64,000 bases of DNA, taken from positions 125,510-189,509 of the forward strand of contig CATLLJ010000003.1 of assembly GCA_950022495.1 (NCBI GenBank), in the 5' to 3' direction. Under the pieces are notes generated by a model. That model saw only the letters and a program-made list of their open reading frames with translations, did no database searches and was not told where the DNA came from. A program made the position numbers and the translations under genes. Of the stretch, positions 33,300-43,407 are shown piece after piece. The DNA is from an uncultured bacterium. GTDB taxonomy: Bacteria > Cyanobacteriota > Vampirovibrionia > Gastranaerophilales > Gastranaerophilaceae. Position 1 is the stretch's first letter; every line of letters starts with the position of its first letter.

Positions 33300-36200
33300 A
33301 AGCTGTTAGTTTTTCTATATTTGTACTTAGTTTTGCCATTTGTTTGTCAATTTTATCTATTTTTCTTGAAATTTTTGTATCATCAATATCTTCAACCACA
33401 TTTAGAATTTTTTCAATGGTCATTTCAAGACGGTCAATTCTTTCTTGTTGTAGTTCAAATTTTTCTTCAAGATTTCCAAGTTTAGATATTTGCTTTTCAA
33501 AATAGCTTAAACGGGTTTGTTGTTCCTCAAATTTTTCTTCTATTGAATTTAGAATATTTGTTTGTTCTGGAATTTGAATTTTAAGACTTTCAATAGAAGT
33601 TTTAATATCTACAATTTCATTAGAATTTGTTGATATATTATCAATTCTTTCATTTGCAGAGTCAATCCATTCTCCCATATACACAAGTGCCTGTCTCATA
33701 ACTTTGTCAGAATATGTTGATTTTTCAAGCATATTTGTAACTTTATCAACTTTATGAGCAATGTGGTTTGAAATGTTTTTATAAGATTCGCCTGAAGAAA
33801 GAAGTAATTGCTGTGTCTGTTCTTTAAGATTTGCAATATCAAGTTTTAAATCACTGATTTCATCTTGTGTCATTGAATTTTGCAGTTCTTCAAGATTTAA
33901 TGAAATTCTTTGAATACTATCTGAGATATTAGACAATTCATTTTCTGAATTTTCACTATCTTTATTTTGAATATCATTAAGTGCCATTCTAAGTTTTGCA
34001 AGGTCTGATTCTATATCCTGCATTGTATAAGTATAATCAGAATCGTCATCTGAACTTGTAATTTGTTTCAATTGGCGTGTAACTTCTTCAAGATTTTGAT
34101 TAATAATATCAGTTTTTTCTTCTACAAAATCTTTAATGTCTTCTGATTCTTCAATAAAAGATACCTGGTCAAAAATGGTTACAACTGCAGCCATAATTGA
34201 TTCTTTCATATCTTTTAGTGCTTTTTTGACGTCAGAATCAGTATTATTTGTATGTATATTATTAACTTCTTGTGTTAGTTCTTGTAAACATTTCTTGAAA
34301 GCGTCGGTTTTGGTATTGTTTTCAAGTTTTTCGATATAATCCATTTGAGAAAGGATTAAATGTTTTACTTCTTCAATATCTTGCTGAGCATCAAAGTTGT
34401 CTGTAGAGGCAAGAATATCAATTTTATAGTTCAAAGCTTCAAGCATTGATGTCATTTTTACATCAGAGTCAGACAGCTCGTTTATTTTGTCTTCAATATT
34501 GTTGAAGTTATCGTCAATACTTTCTCTTATATCTTCTAAACTGTCAGAGCTGTCTGAAGTTGCAAGAATATCAACTTTAGTATCAAGTGTTGATAATATG
34601 TCTTTTATTTGTTCATTTGACTCTATAAATTCTTTATCTTCATCAGCTGAATTTGCAGTCGAAGTAAGGATATCAATTTTTACGTTAATCTGATTAAGTG
34701 TTGATTGAATTTCATTGTTTGCATCTGCAGTAGATGGTAGAGAATTTAATTCGTTTAATGTTTCTTTTATTTCATTAACTAATTCAGTGTTATCTGTAAG
34801 TGTAAGAATATTAACCTTTTCATTTATTTCAGATAACATTTCTTTAATTTCATTACCGGCTAAATATTCTTTGATTTCTTCAAACCATTTGTTATCAACC
34901 GTATTTGAAAAATCTGCCAGTTTAGTAATTAATTCTTTTAATAATATGTTATCTTCGTCAGATGATGAATTTATTGTTTTTGCAAGCTTTTCATTTAGAG
35001 GAATGGCCTTTTCTATATCCTGTCTTAGCTTTAAGATATCCTGTTTTAGGTAATCAAGAGCCTGAATAAAGTCAAAATCATTAGAACCGGTAATATCTGA
35101 CTCTTCAGTAATAAATTCAGCATCCTCAATTGAAATAGTTTCTAATTTATTATTGATTACGTCAAGGATATTTTTGATTTCTAAATTGTCGCCAGACAGG
35201 TCATTAATTTGTTGTGACACATTGTAAAAATCATCTTTTAATTCATCAAGGACTTTAGTAATTTTACTTCCGTCAAAAATTTCATCAAAGTTGTTTGAAA
35301 AATCAAATTCGTCTTCAGTTGAATCTTGAGAGATTTTTTTCGCAGTTATTTTGAAGCAATTTTTCAGGTTTTCTATTGCTTCAAGAATTTCATCATTGTG
35401 TACAGCAACATTTAACAATGATTTAACTTCTTCGTTTTGAGTATTCAGTTGTTCTGAAATTGAAGTTTTGATATCATTTGCAACTTCTGTCAGGTAAATT
35501 TTTTGGTCTTCTTTGAATGAGTTAATTTCAGCCACAAATTTGTTTAATTCTTCCATTTGCGAAGCATCAGGAGGAACAAGTTTATTTACGGCAGCTTCCA
35601 AATCATCTTTTAATGAATCTAATTTTATAATAACTGTATCAATATCGCCAAGGATAAAGTCACGCAAGTTATTTTCAGTATTTGATAATTTGTTAGTGAT
35701 TTCGTTGTAAATATCCTCCAATTTTTCAAATGTTTTCTGAGAATATTCACCGGAACCCTTTAATTCTTCTGTTATTACAGAGTGAATATTATTTATAGAT
35801 TCTAATAAATCATTATTATCCTGAGTTGAATTACCGGAAGAAATAGAACTTATCATTTCTTTTATCGGATTTAATTCATTTATTAGCATATCCGTTTTAG
35901 AATTTAATGTGGTAATTACATCGGTATTTATAAGTTCTAACTCTTGTTTAATATCTGTTAATTTATTGTCCGTAACTGTAAGTTGTTTATATAAATCAAT
36001 ATTTTCAGTGCTGGCATGTCTTAAATCTCTAACTAAATCAAGAATTATTTCTGTTTTTTCTTCTACAAGTTCAGCGTTATATGCGAAACCTTGTTGTAGA
36101 CCGGTTTCGATATTTTTTGTAAGTTCATCCATATTGAAAACTAAGTCGCCAAGAGTTGCCCTGATAAAGTTTGTAATATCGTTATTCTGGTTAGTGCTGC

Positions 36201-38616
36201 TTGTCGCGTATAACTCACATAGTTCTCTAATCTGATGTTTTATTTCTGAAATTTCAGCAATAGAAGATGCGATATTTTCAAATGGTAGACTTTTATCCGC
36301 ATTTAATTGTTCGTAATTATCAAAAGCTTGAAGTATTTTATCGAATTTTACTTCATTCAAGGTTTGATAATTTACTAGTTTATCTTCAATATTATTTAGC
36401 GTTGTTTCAAGTAATGTATTATTAGATGTTGAATCTTTAGACTGAATTATATTTTTAATTTCATCTATATAATTAATTATATTTTTGTTAGTTTCAGCTT
36501 TTTGGTTTTCAATTTCTTCAAAATTAGATTTTTTATTTCTAATTAACTCTTTGATTTCTTGAATGGTCTTTTTAACATCTTCATTATTGATTTTTAAATC
36601 TGTGTTAATATATTCGGTCAGACTTGTTAATTTCTCATCGATATTGTCTATTTTGTTATCAAATCTAATGTTTTCAAGAGCATCAAGGATATCCTGCTGT
36701 AATGATTTAATATCTTCAACTTCTTTACTGTGATTAACTGTACTGATTTCAATCTCTTGAGTAAAGTCTCTTAAATCTTCAATAAAGTTGTTAAATTCTT
36801 CTGCAGTAACGTTTTCTGTGATTGATTTTTGTAATTCTGCAAGCTGTACGATAACAGAATCATTATGCATTTCTGCTGCATTAATAAATTCATTTTTTAA
36901 TTCTTCAATCATAGTATAGACGTCTGCAACTGTTCTGTTAACCTTTTTAACGTCAGTATTATGACTTAATTCTTCCAGTTCGGATACTATTTTTTTTGTG
37001 GTTTCTAAGATTTCAATAAGGTCATTTTTTTCGGCTTTATCTGTTATTTGAGAAACAATTTTATCTGTGTTTTCTTTAATATTTGAATTAATTAACCATT
37101 GCTCAATTGAAGAGGTTTTGTCATAGATGTTTTCAAACTCACTATCAAAGTTAAGTTTGTCAATCATCTCTTCAATTTCATCTGTTTTTGCTTCAATTGA
37201 TTCTATATCTTCTTTATTAGCAACTTCTTGTAAATTTTCAACAAGTTCCAACTGATTGTTGTTTAAAAGCTCCATGTCCTGATGTGTTGGCAGAGCATCA
37301 AGTTTATCAGCAATTTTATCCGTTTTTTCAAGTAATGAATTTATAAATTTGCTGCTAGCTGCGTGGTCTTGTAATATTCTATCAATATCATCTTTTTGTG
37401 GAAGTTGTGCTAGGACATTGGATATATAATTTTTAATGTCACAGCTTTCATTCTGGAAAGAAATCTGCTTAATTGCAGATAAAACTTTTGAAGTAATTAC
37501 TTCATTTAAATCAATAATTATATTTTTAACGGTAGATAATTCTTCTTTTAAGAGTATGATTTTTGCGTCAATATCATAAATATCACCTTTTAGGTTTGAC
37601 GATGAAAGATCTTTTTCTAAACTGTTAAATTTTACAAATAAATCTTGAATTGATTTTTCTAATATTGCTGTATCCGGAATTGATTCAATATTTCTAGCAA
37701 CATCAGCCAGAGATATTTTAACTTCTTCGGTAAGATTTACTAAATCTTCTGCTTTTAAGGTTATTTTGCTGAATTCTTCTTTGGTTACTGTATTTTCAAG
37801 TTTTTGATTCATTATTATTGCAGCAGTTTGTAAACCCTCAATATCAGATTTGTCAGCAATTGAGGTTATTTGTTTAGAGATTTCATCTGCTTTAACAATA
37901 ATTGAATCTACTATACCCTGTGTAATTTTTAAACTTTCATTTGTTGCAACATTTGCAAGAAGGCTTTCCATTTTTGAATCTTTTTCATCTATGGATTTTA
38001 AATAATTAACAATATCGCTTGTCGCTTTGTACATAACTTCAAGCTGTTCTTTCATATAAGTGTTAATTTTTGTCTGATCCATATTAATAAGGTTTGCAAG
38101 TATGGAATTTAGATTTGCATTTACATTATCAATAGTGCTTTTGTAAGCATGGTTTAAGTTTTCAAAATCATTACGAAGCAGAGTAATAGTTCTCATGATA
38201 TCTTCTTTGTCGGAAGTATCATTTCCAATATCAGCAAGACGGGTTTCAATACCGGCAAGTATGGCTTTTTGCTGCTTGGCTTCCGTATAAAATCCGTTCA
38301 TATTTTTAGAGAATATATCAAACAGTTCCTGCATATTTTTGTTTTTGACATGCTCTTCCTGCTCGTTGTAGATGGACTTTAAAGCTCGTTCGATATCATT
38401 AAATTTCATTAATGTTGTTGAGTATTTTTCTTCAACATTTTTAGTAAGTTCCCCAAGATAAGCCTTTATTAGTTCATTTGATGCTGTATTTCCTTCTATC
38501 GAATCCAGTTTTTTACTGATACTTTCCAAAAGGCGGTCAAAACCTTCCGTACTCGTATTATTAGCATTTCTCATCTCCTTAAGTAAATCAACAATTAGTT
38601 GTAATTCTTGAGCCAT
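33289..38616 (-). CDS. Giant coiled-coil protein (1775 residues)
   Basis: Almost the whole length is heptad-patterned, rich in Glu, Lys, Asn, Ile and Leu, and almost without Pro, Gly or Cys. There is no signal peptide, membrane segment or ATPase motif, so it is not an SMC protein. Internal repeats are visible, for example NEKVNILTLTDN, NVKIDILTSTAN, DTKVDILATSDS and NYKIDILASTDN, at roughly 35-50-residue spacing (bases about 34400-34830). A cytoplasmic scaffold or filament is the simplest guess. It is the first gene of a two-gene unit with the GlcD-type oxidase. Confidence 0.85.
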   Translation of the reverse strand: MAQELQLIVDLLKEMRNANNTSTEGFDRLLESISKKLDSIEGNTASNELIKAYLGELTKNVEEKYSTTLMKFNDIERALKSIYNEQEEHVKNKNMQELFDIFSKNMNGFYTEAKQQKAILAGIETRLADIGNDTSDKEDIMRTITLLRNDFENLNHAYKSTIDNVNANLNSILANLINMDQTKINTYMKEQLEVMYKATSDIVNYLKSIDEKDSKMESLLANVATNESLKITQGIVDSIIVKADEISKQITSIADKSDIEGLQTAAIIMNQKLENTVTKEEFSKITLKAEDLVNLTEEVKISLADVARNIESIPDTAILEKSIQDLFVKFNSLEKDLSSSNLKGDIYDIDAKIILLKEELSTVKNIIIDLNEVITSKVLSAIKQISFQNESCDIKNYISNVLAQLPQKDDIDRILQDHAASSKFINSLLEKTDKIADKLDALPTHQDMELLNNNQLELVENLQEVANKEDIESIEAKTDEIEEMIDKLNFDSEFENIYDKTSSIEQWLINSNIKENTDKIVSQITDKAEKNDLIEILETTKKIVSELEELSHNTDVKKVNRTVADVYTMIEELKNEFINAAEMHNDSVIVQLAELQKSITENVTAEEFNNFIEDLRDFTQEIEISTVNHSKEVEDIKSLQQDILDALENIRFDNKIDNIDEKLTSLTEYINTDLKINNEDVKKTIQEIKELIRNKKSNFEEIENQKAETNKNIINYIDEIKNIIQSKDSTSNNTLLETTLNNIEDKLVNYQTLNEVKFDKILQAFDNYEQLNADKSLPFENIASSIAEISEIKHQIRELCELYATSSTNQNNDITNFIRATLGDLVFNMDELTKNIETGLQQGFAYNAELVEEKTEIILDLVRDLRHASTENIDLYKQLTVTDNKLTDIKQELELINTDVITTLNSKTDMLINELNPIKEMISSISSGNSTQDNNDLLESINNIHSVITEELKGSGEYSQKTFEKLEDIYNEITNKLSNTENNLRDFILGDIDTVIIKLDSLKDDLEAAVNKLVPPDASQMEELNKFVAEINSFKEDQKIYLTEVANDIKTSISEQLNTQNEEVKSLLNVAVHNDEILEAIENLKNCFKITAKKISQDSTEDEFDFSNNFDEIFDGSKITKVLDELKDDFYNVSQQINDLSGDNLEIKNILDVINNKLETISIEDAEFITEESDITGSNDFDFIQALDYLKQDILKLRQDIEKAIPLNEKLAKTINSSSDEDNILLKELITKLADFSNTVDNKWFEEIKEYLAGNEIKEMLSEINEKVNILTLTDNTELVNEIKETLNELNSLPSTADANNEIQSTLNQINVKIDILTSTANSADEDKEFIESNEQIKDILSTLDTKVDILATSDSSDSLEDIRESIDDNFNNIEDKINELSDSDVKMTSMLEALNYKIDILASTDNFDAQQDIEEVKHLILSQMDYIEKLENNTKTDAFKKCLQELTQEVNNIHTNNTDSDVKKALKDMKESIMAAVVTIFDQVSFIEESEDIKDFVEEKTDIINQNLEEVTRQLKQITSSDDDSDYTYTMQDIESDLAKLRMALNDIQNKDSENSENELSNISDSIQRISLNLEELQNSMTQDEISDLKLDIANLKEQTQQLLLSSGESYKNISNHIAHKVDKVTNMLEKSTYSDKVMRQALVYMGEWIDSANERIDNISTNSNEIVDIKTSIESLKIQIPEQTNILNSIEEKFEEQQTRLSYFEKQISKLGNLEEKFELQQERIDRLEMTIEKILNVVEDIDDTKISRKIDKIDKQMAKLSTNIEKLTAYVD

Positions 38617-38737
38617 TTCTTAGTCCTTAAAAATATATATCCCTACATGTTAATTCTATCAGGCTTGGTGTTTTTAGTAAATTTTATTTCATATATTTAT
38701 TACAAATGTTAAGAATAAAAAGAAATTGTATTTAAAA

Positions 38738-38763
38738 AATAGTATTAGTGTTAAAATACTATT
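38738..38763. promoter_or_regulatory. Inverted repeat in the kor leader
   Basis: AATAGTATT (38738-38746) and AATACTATT (38755-38763) form a 9-bp inverted repeat 26 bp upstream of the kor operon start; possible operator or leader hairpin. Confidence 0.4.
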
Positions 38764-38789
38764 GAGATAGATTTAAAAAAGAGGGGATT

Positions 38790-39002
38790 ATGAGTCACAT
38801 AGTTATTGATGGAATTAAGTGTAAGGCTTGTTATTTATGTATAAAAGAATGCCCTAAAAATCTTTTAAGAGTTAGTGACAAAACTAATAATTTGGGTAAT
38901 AAAATTGTTGAGTTTTACGACCCGAATAATGAATGTCTCGGATGTGCAATGTGTGCAATGAGATGTCCGGATTTAGCTATTACAGAAGTATACAAAGGAT
39001 AG
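38790..39002 (+). CDS. korD: 2-oxoacid:ferredoxin oxidoreductase, delta (2x[4Fe-4S] ferredoxin) subunit
   Basis: 70-residue ferredoxin with two cluster motifs, CKACYLCIKECPKN and CLGCAMCAMRCPD. RBS GAGGGG. First gene of a four-gene operon in the order ferredoxin-alpha-beta-gamma, as in KorDABC/OorDABC enzymes. It takes electrons from the beta-subunit clusters to free ferredoxin. Confidence 0.92.
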   Translation: MSHIVIDGIKCKACYLCIKECPKNLLRVSDKTNNLGNKIVEFYDPNNECLGCAMCAMRCPDLAITEVYKG

Positions 39003-39006
39003 ATTA

Positions 39007-40074
39007 ATGGTTGAATGTATAACTGGTAAAAAAGTTTTAATAAAGGGAAACTACGCAATAGCAAATGCTGCTGTACTTGCAGGGTGTCAGTGCTATTTCG
39101 GGTACCCGATTACTCCGCAGAGTGAAATCGGTGAATTTATGAGCGGAAAAATGCAGGAATTGGGCAGAGCTTATGTTTCTGCTGAAAGTGAACTTGCAGC
39201 GATAAATATGACACTCGGGGCATGTTCAACAGGAGTTAAAGCAATGTCATCATCTTCTTCCTGTGCTGTTTCACTTATGCAGGAAGCTTTATCTTATGCC
39301 ACTGCGGATCAGTTACCTGTTGTTTTAGTCAGTGTAATGAGAGGCGGACCGGGATTAGGAAATATTTATCCGTCTCAGGGTGATTATTTCCAATCAACTA
39401 AAGGCGGCGGAAACGGAGATTATAAAATTATTGTTTTAGCTCCATCAACAGTTCAGGAATGCGTAGATTTAACATATAAAGCATTCTATCTGGCACATAA
39501 ATACAAAAATCCTACAATTTTACTTGCGGATGGTTTATTAGGACAAATGATGGAACCTGTTGAATTTAAACCTTATCCGTATCCTGAAATTGATAATTCA
39601 GAATGGGAATTATCAGGAGCAAAAGGCAGAGATGGCAGAATAATACGTTCTTACGCTCCTCTGGCTGACAGGCAATGCGAATTCCTTGACGAATTATACA
39701 ATGTGAAATACAAAGCTATTGAAGATAACGAAACCGAGTGGGAAGAAAACGGAACAGAGGATGCAGATATTGTTCTTGTAAGTTTTGGCAGCACATCACG
39801 TAATGTTAGAACTGCTGCTAAAATGTGCAGAGAAAAAGGTTTAAAGGTTGGAACATTCAGACCAATTACGTTATTCCCGTTCCCGAATAAGCGTTTACAA
39901 GAGTTATCTGCCAAAGTTAAGAAATTTATTGTGGTTGAAGTAAATATGGGACAAATGGTTCAGGATGTAAAACTGGCAGTTAATGGAAAAGTTCCTGTAG
40001 AATCTATTAATAAAGGTGTTGGAGCACCTCCGGCTCCGGAAGATATTGCAGCTAGAATTGAGGAGTTGATATAA
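39007..40074 (+). CDS. korA: 2-oxoacid:ferredoxin oxidoreductase, alpha subunit
   Basis: 355 residues. GNYAIANAAVLAGCQCYFGY, PITPQSEIGEFM, VSAESELAAINMTLGACSTG and SVMRGGPGLGNIYPSQGDYF are the pyruvate/2-ketoglutarate:ferredoxin oxidoreductase alpha (domain I/II) signatures. Oxidative decarboxylation of a 2-oxoacid to acyl-CoA; 2-oxoglutarate or a branched-chain 2-oxoacid is likely, and the substrate is not decidable by eye. Its TAA overlaps the ATG of korB. Confidence 0.93.
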   Translation: MVECITGKKVLIKGNYAIANAAVLAGCQCYFGYPITPQSEIGEFMSGKMQELGRAYVSAESELAAINMTLGACSTGVKAMSSSSSCAVSLMQEALSYATADQLPVVLVSVMRGGPGLGNIYPSQGDYFQSTKGGGNGDYKIIVLAPSTVQECVDLTYKAFYLAHKYKNPTILLADGLLGQMMEPVEFKPYPYPEIDNSEWELSGAKGRDGRIIRSYAPLADRQCEFLDELYNVKYKAIEDNETEWEENGTEDADIVLVSFGSTSRNVRTAAKMCREKGLKVGTFRPITLFPFPNKRLQELSAKVKKFIVVEVNMGQMVQDVKLAVNGKVPVESINKGVGAPPAPEDIAARIEELI

Positions 40075-40826
40075 TGGAAACACAAGTTTTTAAAATACCT
40101 GATTCGTTTAAAAAAGATGTAAAATATACTTTTTGTCCGGGATGTGACCATGGTGTTGCTGTTAGATTAGTTGGTGAGGTTCTTGATGAACTTGGATTAA
40201 CTGAAAATACTATTCTTGCAGCATCTATCGGATGTTCCGTTACAACTTATGATTTTCTAAATGTTGATTCAATAGAGGCTCCGCATGGCCGAGCAATGGC
40301 TGTTGCAACAGGTGTGAAACGTGCCAGACCTGATAAGTTTGTATTCACTTATCAAGGTGATGGTGACTTTGCCTCAATCGGTCTTGCTGAAAGTTTACAC
40401 GCAGCTTTAAGAGGTGAAAATATTTCTGCAATTTGTATAAATAATACAACTTACGGAATGACAGGCGGACAGCTCGGACCAACTACACTTTTAGGACAGG
40501 TTACGACAACCTCGCCAACCGGTAGAAACTTAGAATATTACGGCTACCCGATTAAAATTGCAGAACACATGGCATTATGCGACGGTACTGCATTTAGTGC
40601 AAGAGTTTCTCTTGATACTGTTGCAAATATAAGAAAAGCTAAACAGGCTATTAAAAAAGCCTTTGAAGTTCAAATGAAAGGTTTAGGACTTGGTTTTGTA
40701 GAAATTCTTTCGAGTTGTCCTACAAATTGGAGAATGACTCCGGAACAAGCTCATGAACGTGTCAGAACTGAAATGATGGAAGTATTCAAACCGGGTGTAT
40801 ATAAAGATATAACAGCTCAGAATTAA
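40074..40826 (+). CDS. korB: 2-oxoacid:ferredoxin oxidoreductase, beta (TPP-binding) subunit
   Basis: 250 residues. FCPGCDHGVAVRLV and SIGCSVTTYDFL carry cluster-ligand cysteines, and GDGDFASIGLAESLHAALRG with INNTTYGMTGGQLGPTT is the thiamine-diphosphate motif (GDG ... NN). Translationally coupled to korA by TAATG. Confidence 0.94.
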   Translation: METQVFKIPDSFKKDVKYTFCPGCDHGVAVRLVGEVLDELGLTENTILAASIGCSVTTYDFLNVDSIEAPHGRAMAVATGVKRARPDKFVFTYQGDGDFASIGLAESLHAALRGENISAICINNTTYGMTGGQLGPTTLLGQVTTTSPTGRNLEYYGYPIKIAEHMALCDGTAFSARVSLDTVANIRKAKQAIKKAFEVQMKGLGLGFVEILSSCPTNWRMTPEQAHERVRTEMMEVFKPGVYKDITAQN

Positions 40827-40836
40827 GGATAATTTT

Positions 40837-41385
40837 ATGGAAAAAGATTTTATAATTGCAGGATTTGGCGGACAGGGTGTTTTATTGGCAGGAGAAGTTC
40901 TTGCTAACGGATTTATGCTTGATGATAAAAAAGTTACGTGGTATCCGTCTTATGGAGCGGAAATGAGAGGCGGAACCGTTAACTGTTCTGTTGTAATGGC
41001 TGATGAAGAAGTTAGTGCAGTACAAAAATCTCATGCAGATTATATTGTAGTTTTAAATCAGGCATCATTTGACCGATTTATACCAATTGTACGCAAAGGC
41101 GGTACTATAATTGTAAATACTTCGCTTGCAAAAGAAGTCAGAACCAGAGATGATATAAATTATGTGTTTGCACCAATCACTCAAATGGCTGAGAAAAATT
41201 TAGGCAATATTAAAATGTCTAATATTCTTGCATTAGGTATTTTATCATCTGTCAGCGGTTTAATTTCTTTAGATACTCTTGAAAAAGCTTTGTATAACGT
41301 TATTCCGCCGCATAGAAAGAATTTAATTCCAAAAAATATCGAGGCTTTAAAACTCGGTTATGAGTATGATTTATTAAAAGTTTAA
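40837..41385 (+). CDS. korC: 2-oxoacid:ferredoxin oxidoreductase, gamma subunit
   Basis: 182 residues of the POR/KOR gamma family: IIAGFGGQGVLLAGEVLANG, SYGAEMRGGTVNCSVV and SHADYIVVLNQASFDRF. It completes the four-subunit enzyme. Last gene of the operon. Confidence 0.93.
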   Translation: MEKDFIIAGFGGQGVLLAGEVLANGFMLDDKKVTWYPSYGAEMRGGTVNCSVVMADEEVSAVQKSHADYIVVLNQASFDRFIPIVRKGGTIIVNTSLAKEVRTRDDINYVFAPITQMAEKNLGNIKMSNILALGILSSVSGLISLDTLEKALYNVIPPHRKNLIPKNIEALKLGYEYDLLKV

Positions 41386-41467
41386 TTCAAAATCACCTAA
41401 AAAGTTGATTTTAAATTCTTAAGAACAGTTTATTCTTTAAGAGTGATATATAAGAGGTTTATTCAAC

Positions 41468-41701
41468 GTGAAACGAGAACTTATTTCTTCTATACAAGAA
41501 AAAGAATTACAACTGGCTAAATTGCGTGAACATATTGATAAAAGTGATGTTTGTTCAGATTTATACAATAAAGTGTTAATAGAAAAGGCTATATTAAAAA
41601 AACAGTTAGAAGATTTACAAAATAATTCACTTGTAAATCGTATTAAACATCTGCTTCCTAGACAGGAAAAATTAATTTGTGATTATTTTAATGGTAAATA
41701 A
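41468..41701 (+). CDS. Hypothetical small coiled-coil protein
   Basis: GTG start at 41468 with AGAGG about 11 nt upstream; 77 residues. The charged N-terminal half is helical/coiled-coil (SIQEKELQLAKLREHIDK, LIEKAILKKQLEDLQNN), followed by a short basic C-terminus. No family recognised. Convergent with the ADP-ribosyltransferase-like gene. Confidence 0.6.
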   Translation: MKRELISSIQEKELQLAKLREHIDKSDVCSDLYNKVLIEKAILKKQLEDLQNNSLVNRIKHLLPRQEKLICDYFNGK

Positions 41702-41705
41702 AACC

Positions 41706-43004
41706 TTAATAAATTGTTGAGTCAAAAATAAATAAATCATTTGTCGGGTCGTATTTGACATCTTCAAAGGTTAATATTTTTTCGTTATTGTTAAGGATAA
41801 ATTCAACCTGATCATTGTTAATGTGTGAATATTGACCGGAGGCTCCTTTTTTGAGGGTGATATTTTGTAATATAGAAGTATTGCCGGTTCCGCTGGTGTT
41901 TGTCCAGCCGGATGCCATTTGTCTATCAAAGGTTAGAGATTTAAAACGTGTATCTTTAATTTTTGCAGCTTTTATAAGTTTAATAATTTCATCTCTAAAG
42001 CCTTCGTCTCCAAATTTTGCAACCTGCATTGCATCAGCCAGTGACAATTCTTTTTTATTAAATATATATTTTAACAAATTCATCTTTTTATCAAAATATT
42101 TAGAATGATTTCCGGTATAAGGTGCTACAGTAACTTTTCTAGCCTTGTTGAAATTTCTTAAAATATACAATCTTGTTTTTAATGCTAATTTTTTATCTAT
42201 AGGAATACTTTCAAACATTCCGGTATCTCTTTCGCCTCGAAATGCGGTGAAATCTTCCAGAGTTTTACTGCCTGATAAATATTCATGTAATTCTTTTACA
42301 GCGTCGGAGTTTCTTGAAAATGTATCGCTTGACTCAACGTATTGGCTCATTGCAGAGGTACATTTTCTTCCTCTTTGGATTTCTAAACCTTCCAGTGTCA
42401 TTTGTCGAAGTTGAGCAGGTGTCAATGTTTGAAAGGTCGATCCGTTGATGTTGTTGTAGCTGGCATCAGCTAGTAATCTATCAATGGCTTCCTTGTTAGG
42501 ATGATTTAATATATATTCATAAGTCTCTTTTTGATTTGCTTTTAGAATTGTTAAATTTGCAATATCAAATGAATCTGGTATTTTTGTCTCATATTTGTAA
42601 ATCTCTTTTTCAGCATCTTCTATTATTAATTCTTTTGGAAATTGTTTGAATAATTCAGTGATTTCATCTAAAGTTTTTTTAATTTCTTTCGGCGTAAGTT
42701 TTTCCAGAGCATCAAACAACTCATCAGAATTGGTTTTTGACACATATGAAAATTGTTCGCATGTATTCATTATTTCAAATTTTTCAGGACTTAATTTATA
42801 TAAATTCCCCCAAAATTCTTTTGCGTTTTGTTCATACGGACTAAATGAGTCTAAATAACTTTGAATTTTTGGTGGTAAAACACCATTCGGTTCTTGTTTA
42901 ACAAAAATATCGGTTGCTTCAGTTGTTGTTTTGTTTTTTCTTAATGTTCTTACTGTATTTTGGGTTTTTCGTATGGCTGAGCTTATAAATGTTCTAATTT
43001 GCAT
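41706..43004 (-). CDS. Putative ADP-ribosyltransferase (C3/exoenzyme-like ART fold)
   Basis: 432 residues, no signal peptide; the N-terminal roughly 240 residues are helical and unrecognised. The C-terminal part shows the ART toxin motif order: Arg256 in TAFRGER, a Ser/Thr segment at 356-358 followed by an A-x-x-W pattern (FKSLTFDRQMASGWTN, in the place of the S-T-S motif), and Gln399-Val-Glu401 in NNDQVEFILNNNEKILTFED, matching the Q-x-E of the ARTT loop before the final strand. Q-x-E (not E-x-E) is the C3/C2-like form. A secreted effector or an intracellular regulator are both possible. No immunity or secretion gene is adjacent. Assignment by motif only. Confidence 0.6.
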   Translation of the reverse strand: MQIRTFISSAIRKTQNTVRTLRKNKTTTEATDIFVKQEPNGVLPPKIQSYLDSFSPYEQNAKEFWGNLYKLSPEKFEIMNTCEQFSYVSKTNSDELFDALEKLTPKEIKKTLDEITELFKQFPKELIIEDAEKEIYKYETKIPDSFDIANLTILKANQKETYEYILNHPNKEAIDRLLADASYNNINGSTFQTLTPAQLRQMTLEGLEIQRGRKCTSAMSQYVESSDTFSRNSDAVKELHEYLSGSKTLEDFTAFRGERDTGMFESIPIDKKLALKTRLYILRNFNKARKVTVAPYTGNHSKYFDKKMNLLKYIFNKKELSLADAMQVAKFGDEGFRDEIIKLIKAAKIKDTRFKSLTFDRQMASGWTNTSGTGNTSILQNITLKKGASGQYSHINNDQVEFILNNNEKILTFEDVKYDPTNDLFIFDSTIY

Positions 43005-43176
43005 TTTATATAATCCATTGATAACTTGTAATTCAATAAAGTAAAAACATATTTATAATTGCCATTTTAGTTAAATTTTATTAAGAAAACGTGTATTTAT
43101 ATGGCAATCTTGATATTTTTTGGTTTTTATACTATACTGACAATGTAAACAAGCTATAAAGGTGGTGAAAATATAA

Positions 43177-43350
43177 ATGGCAGAAGTTAAAGTTGGCGAA
43201 AACGAAAGTATCGAAAGTGCTTTAAGACGTTTCAAAAAGAAAATTCAAAAAGCAGGTATTCTTTCTGAAGTTAAAAAACGCGAAAGATATGAAAAGCCAA
43301 GCGTTAAAAGAAAACATAAATCTGAAGCTGCTCGTAAGAGAAAAGTATAA
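43177..43350 (+). CDS. rpsU: 30S ribosomal protein S21
   Basis: 57 residues: [20 protein letters not shown] followed by [20 protein letters not shown] and a basic tail with PSVKRKHK. This is the bS21 pattern. GGTGG lies upstream of the ATG. Monocistronic, with its own terminator. Confidence 0.95.
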   Translation: MAEVKVGENESIESALRRFKKKIQKAGILSEVKKRERYEKPSVKRKHKSEAARKRKV

Positions 43351-43369
43351 GATTTGTTTATAAATTGAA

Positions 43370-43403
43370 GAAAAGAGGAAGTCTAATGGCTTCCTCTTTT
43401 TTA
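43370..43403 (+). terminator. Terminator of rpsU
   Basis: AAAAGAGGAAG and CTTCCTCTTTT with an 8-nt loop, then T-run; also usable for the convergent gene. Confidence 0.86.
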
Positions 43404-43407
43404 GTTT

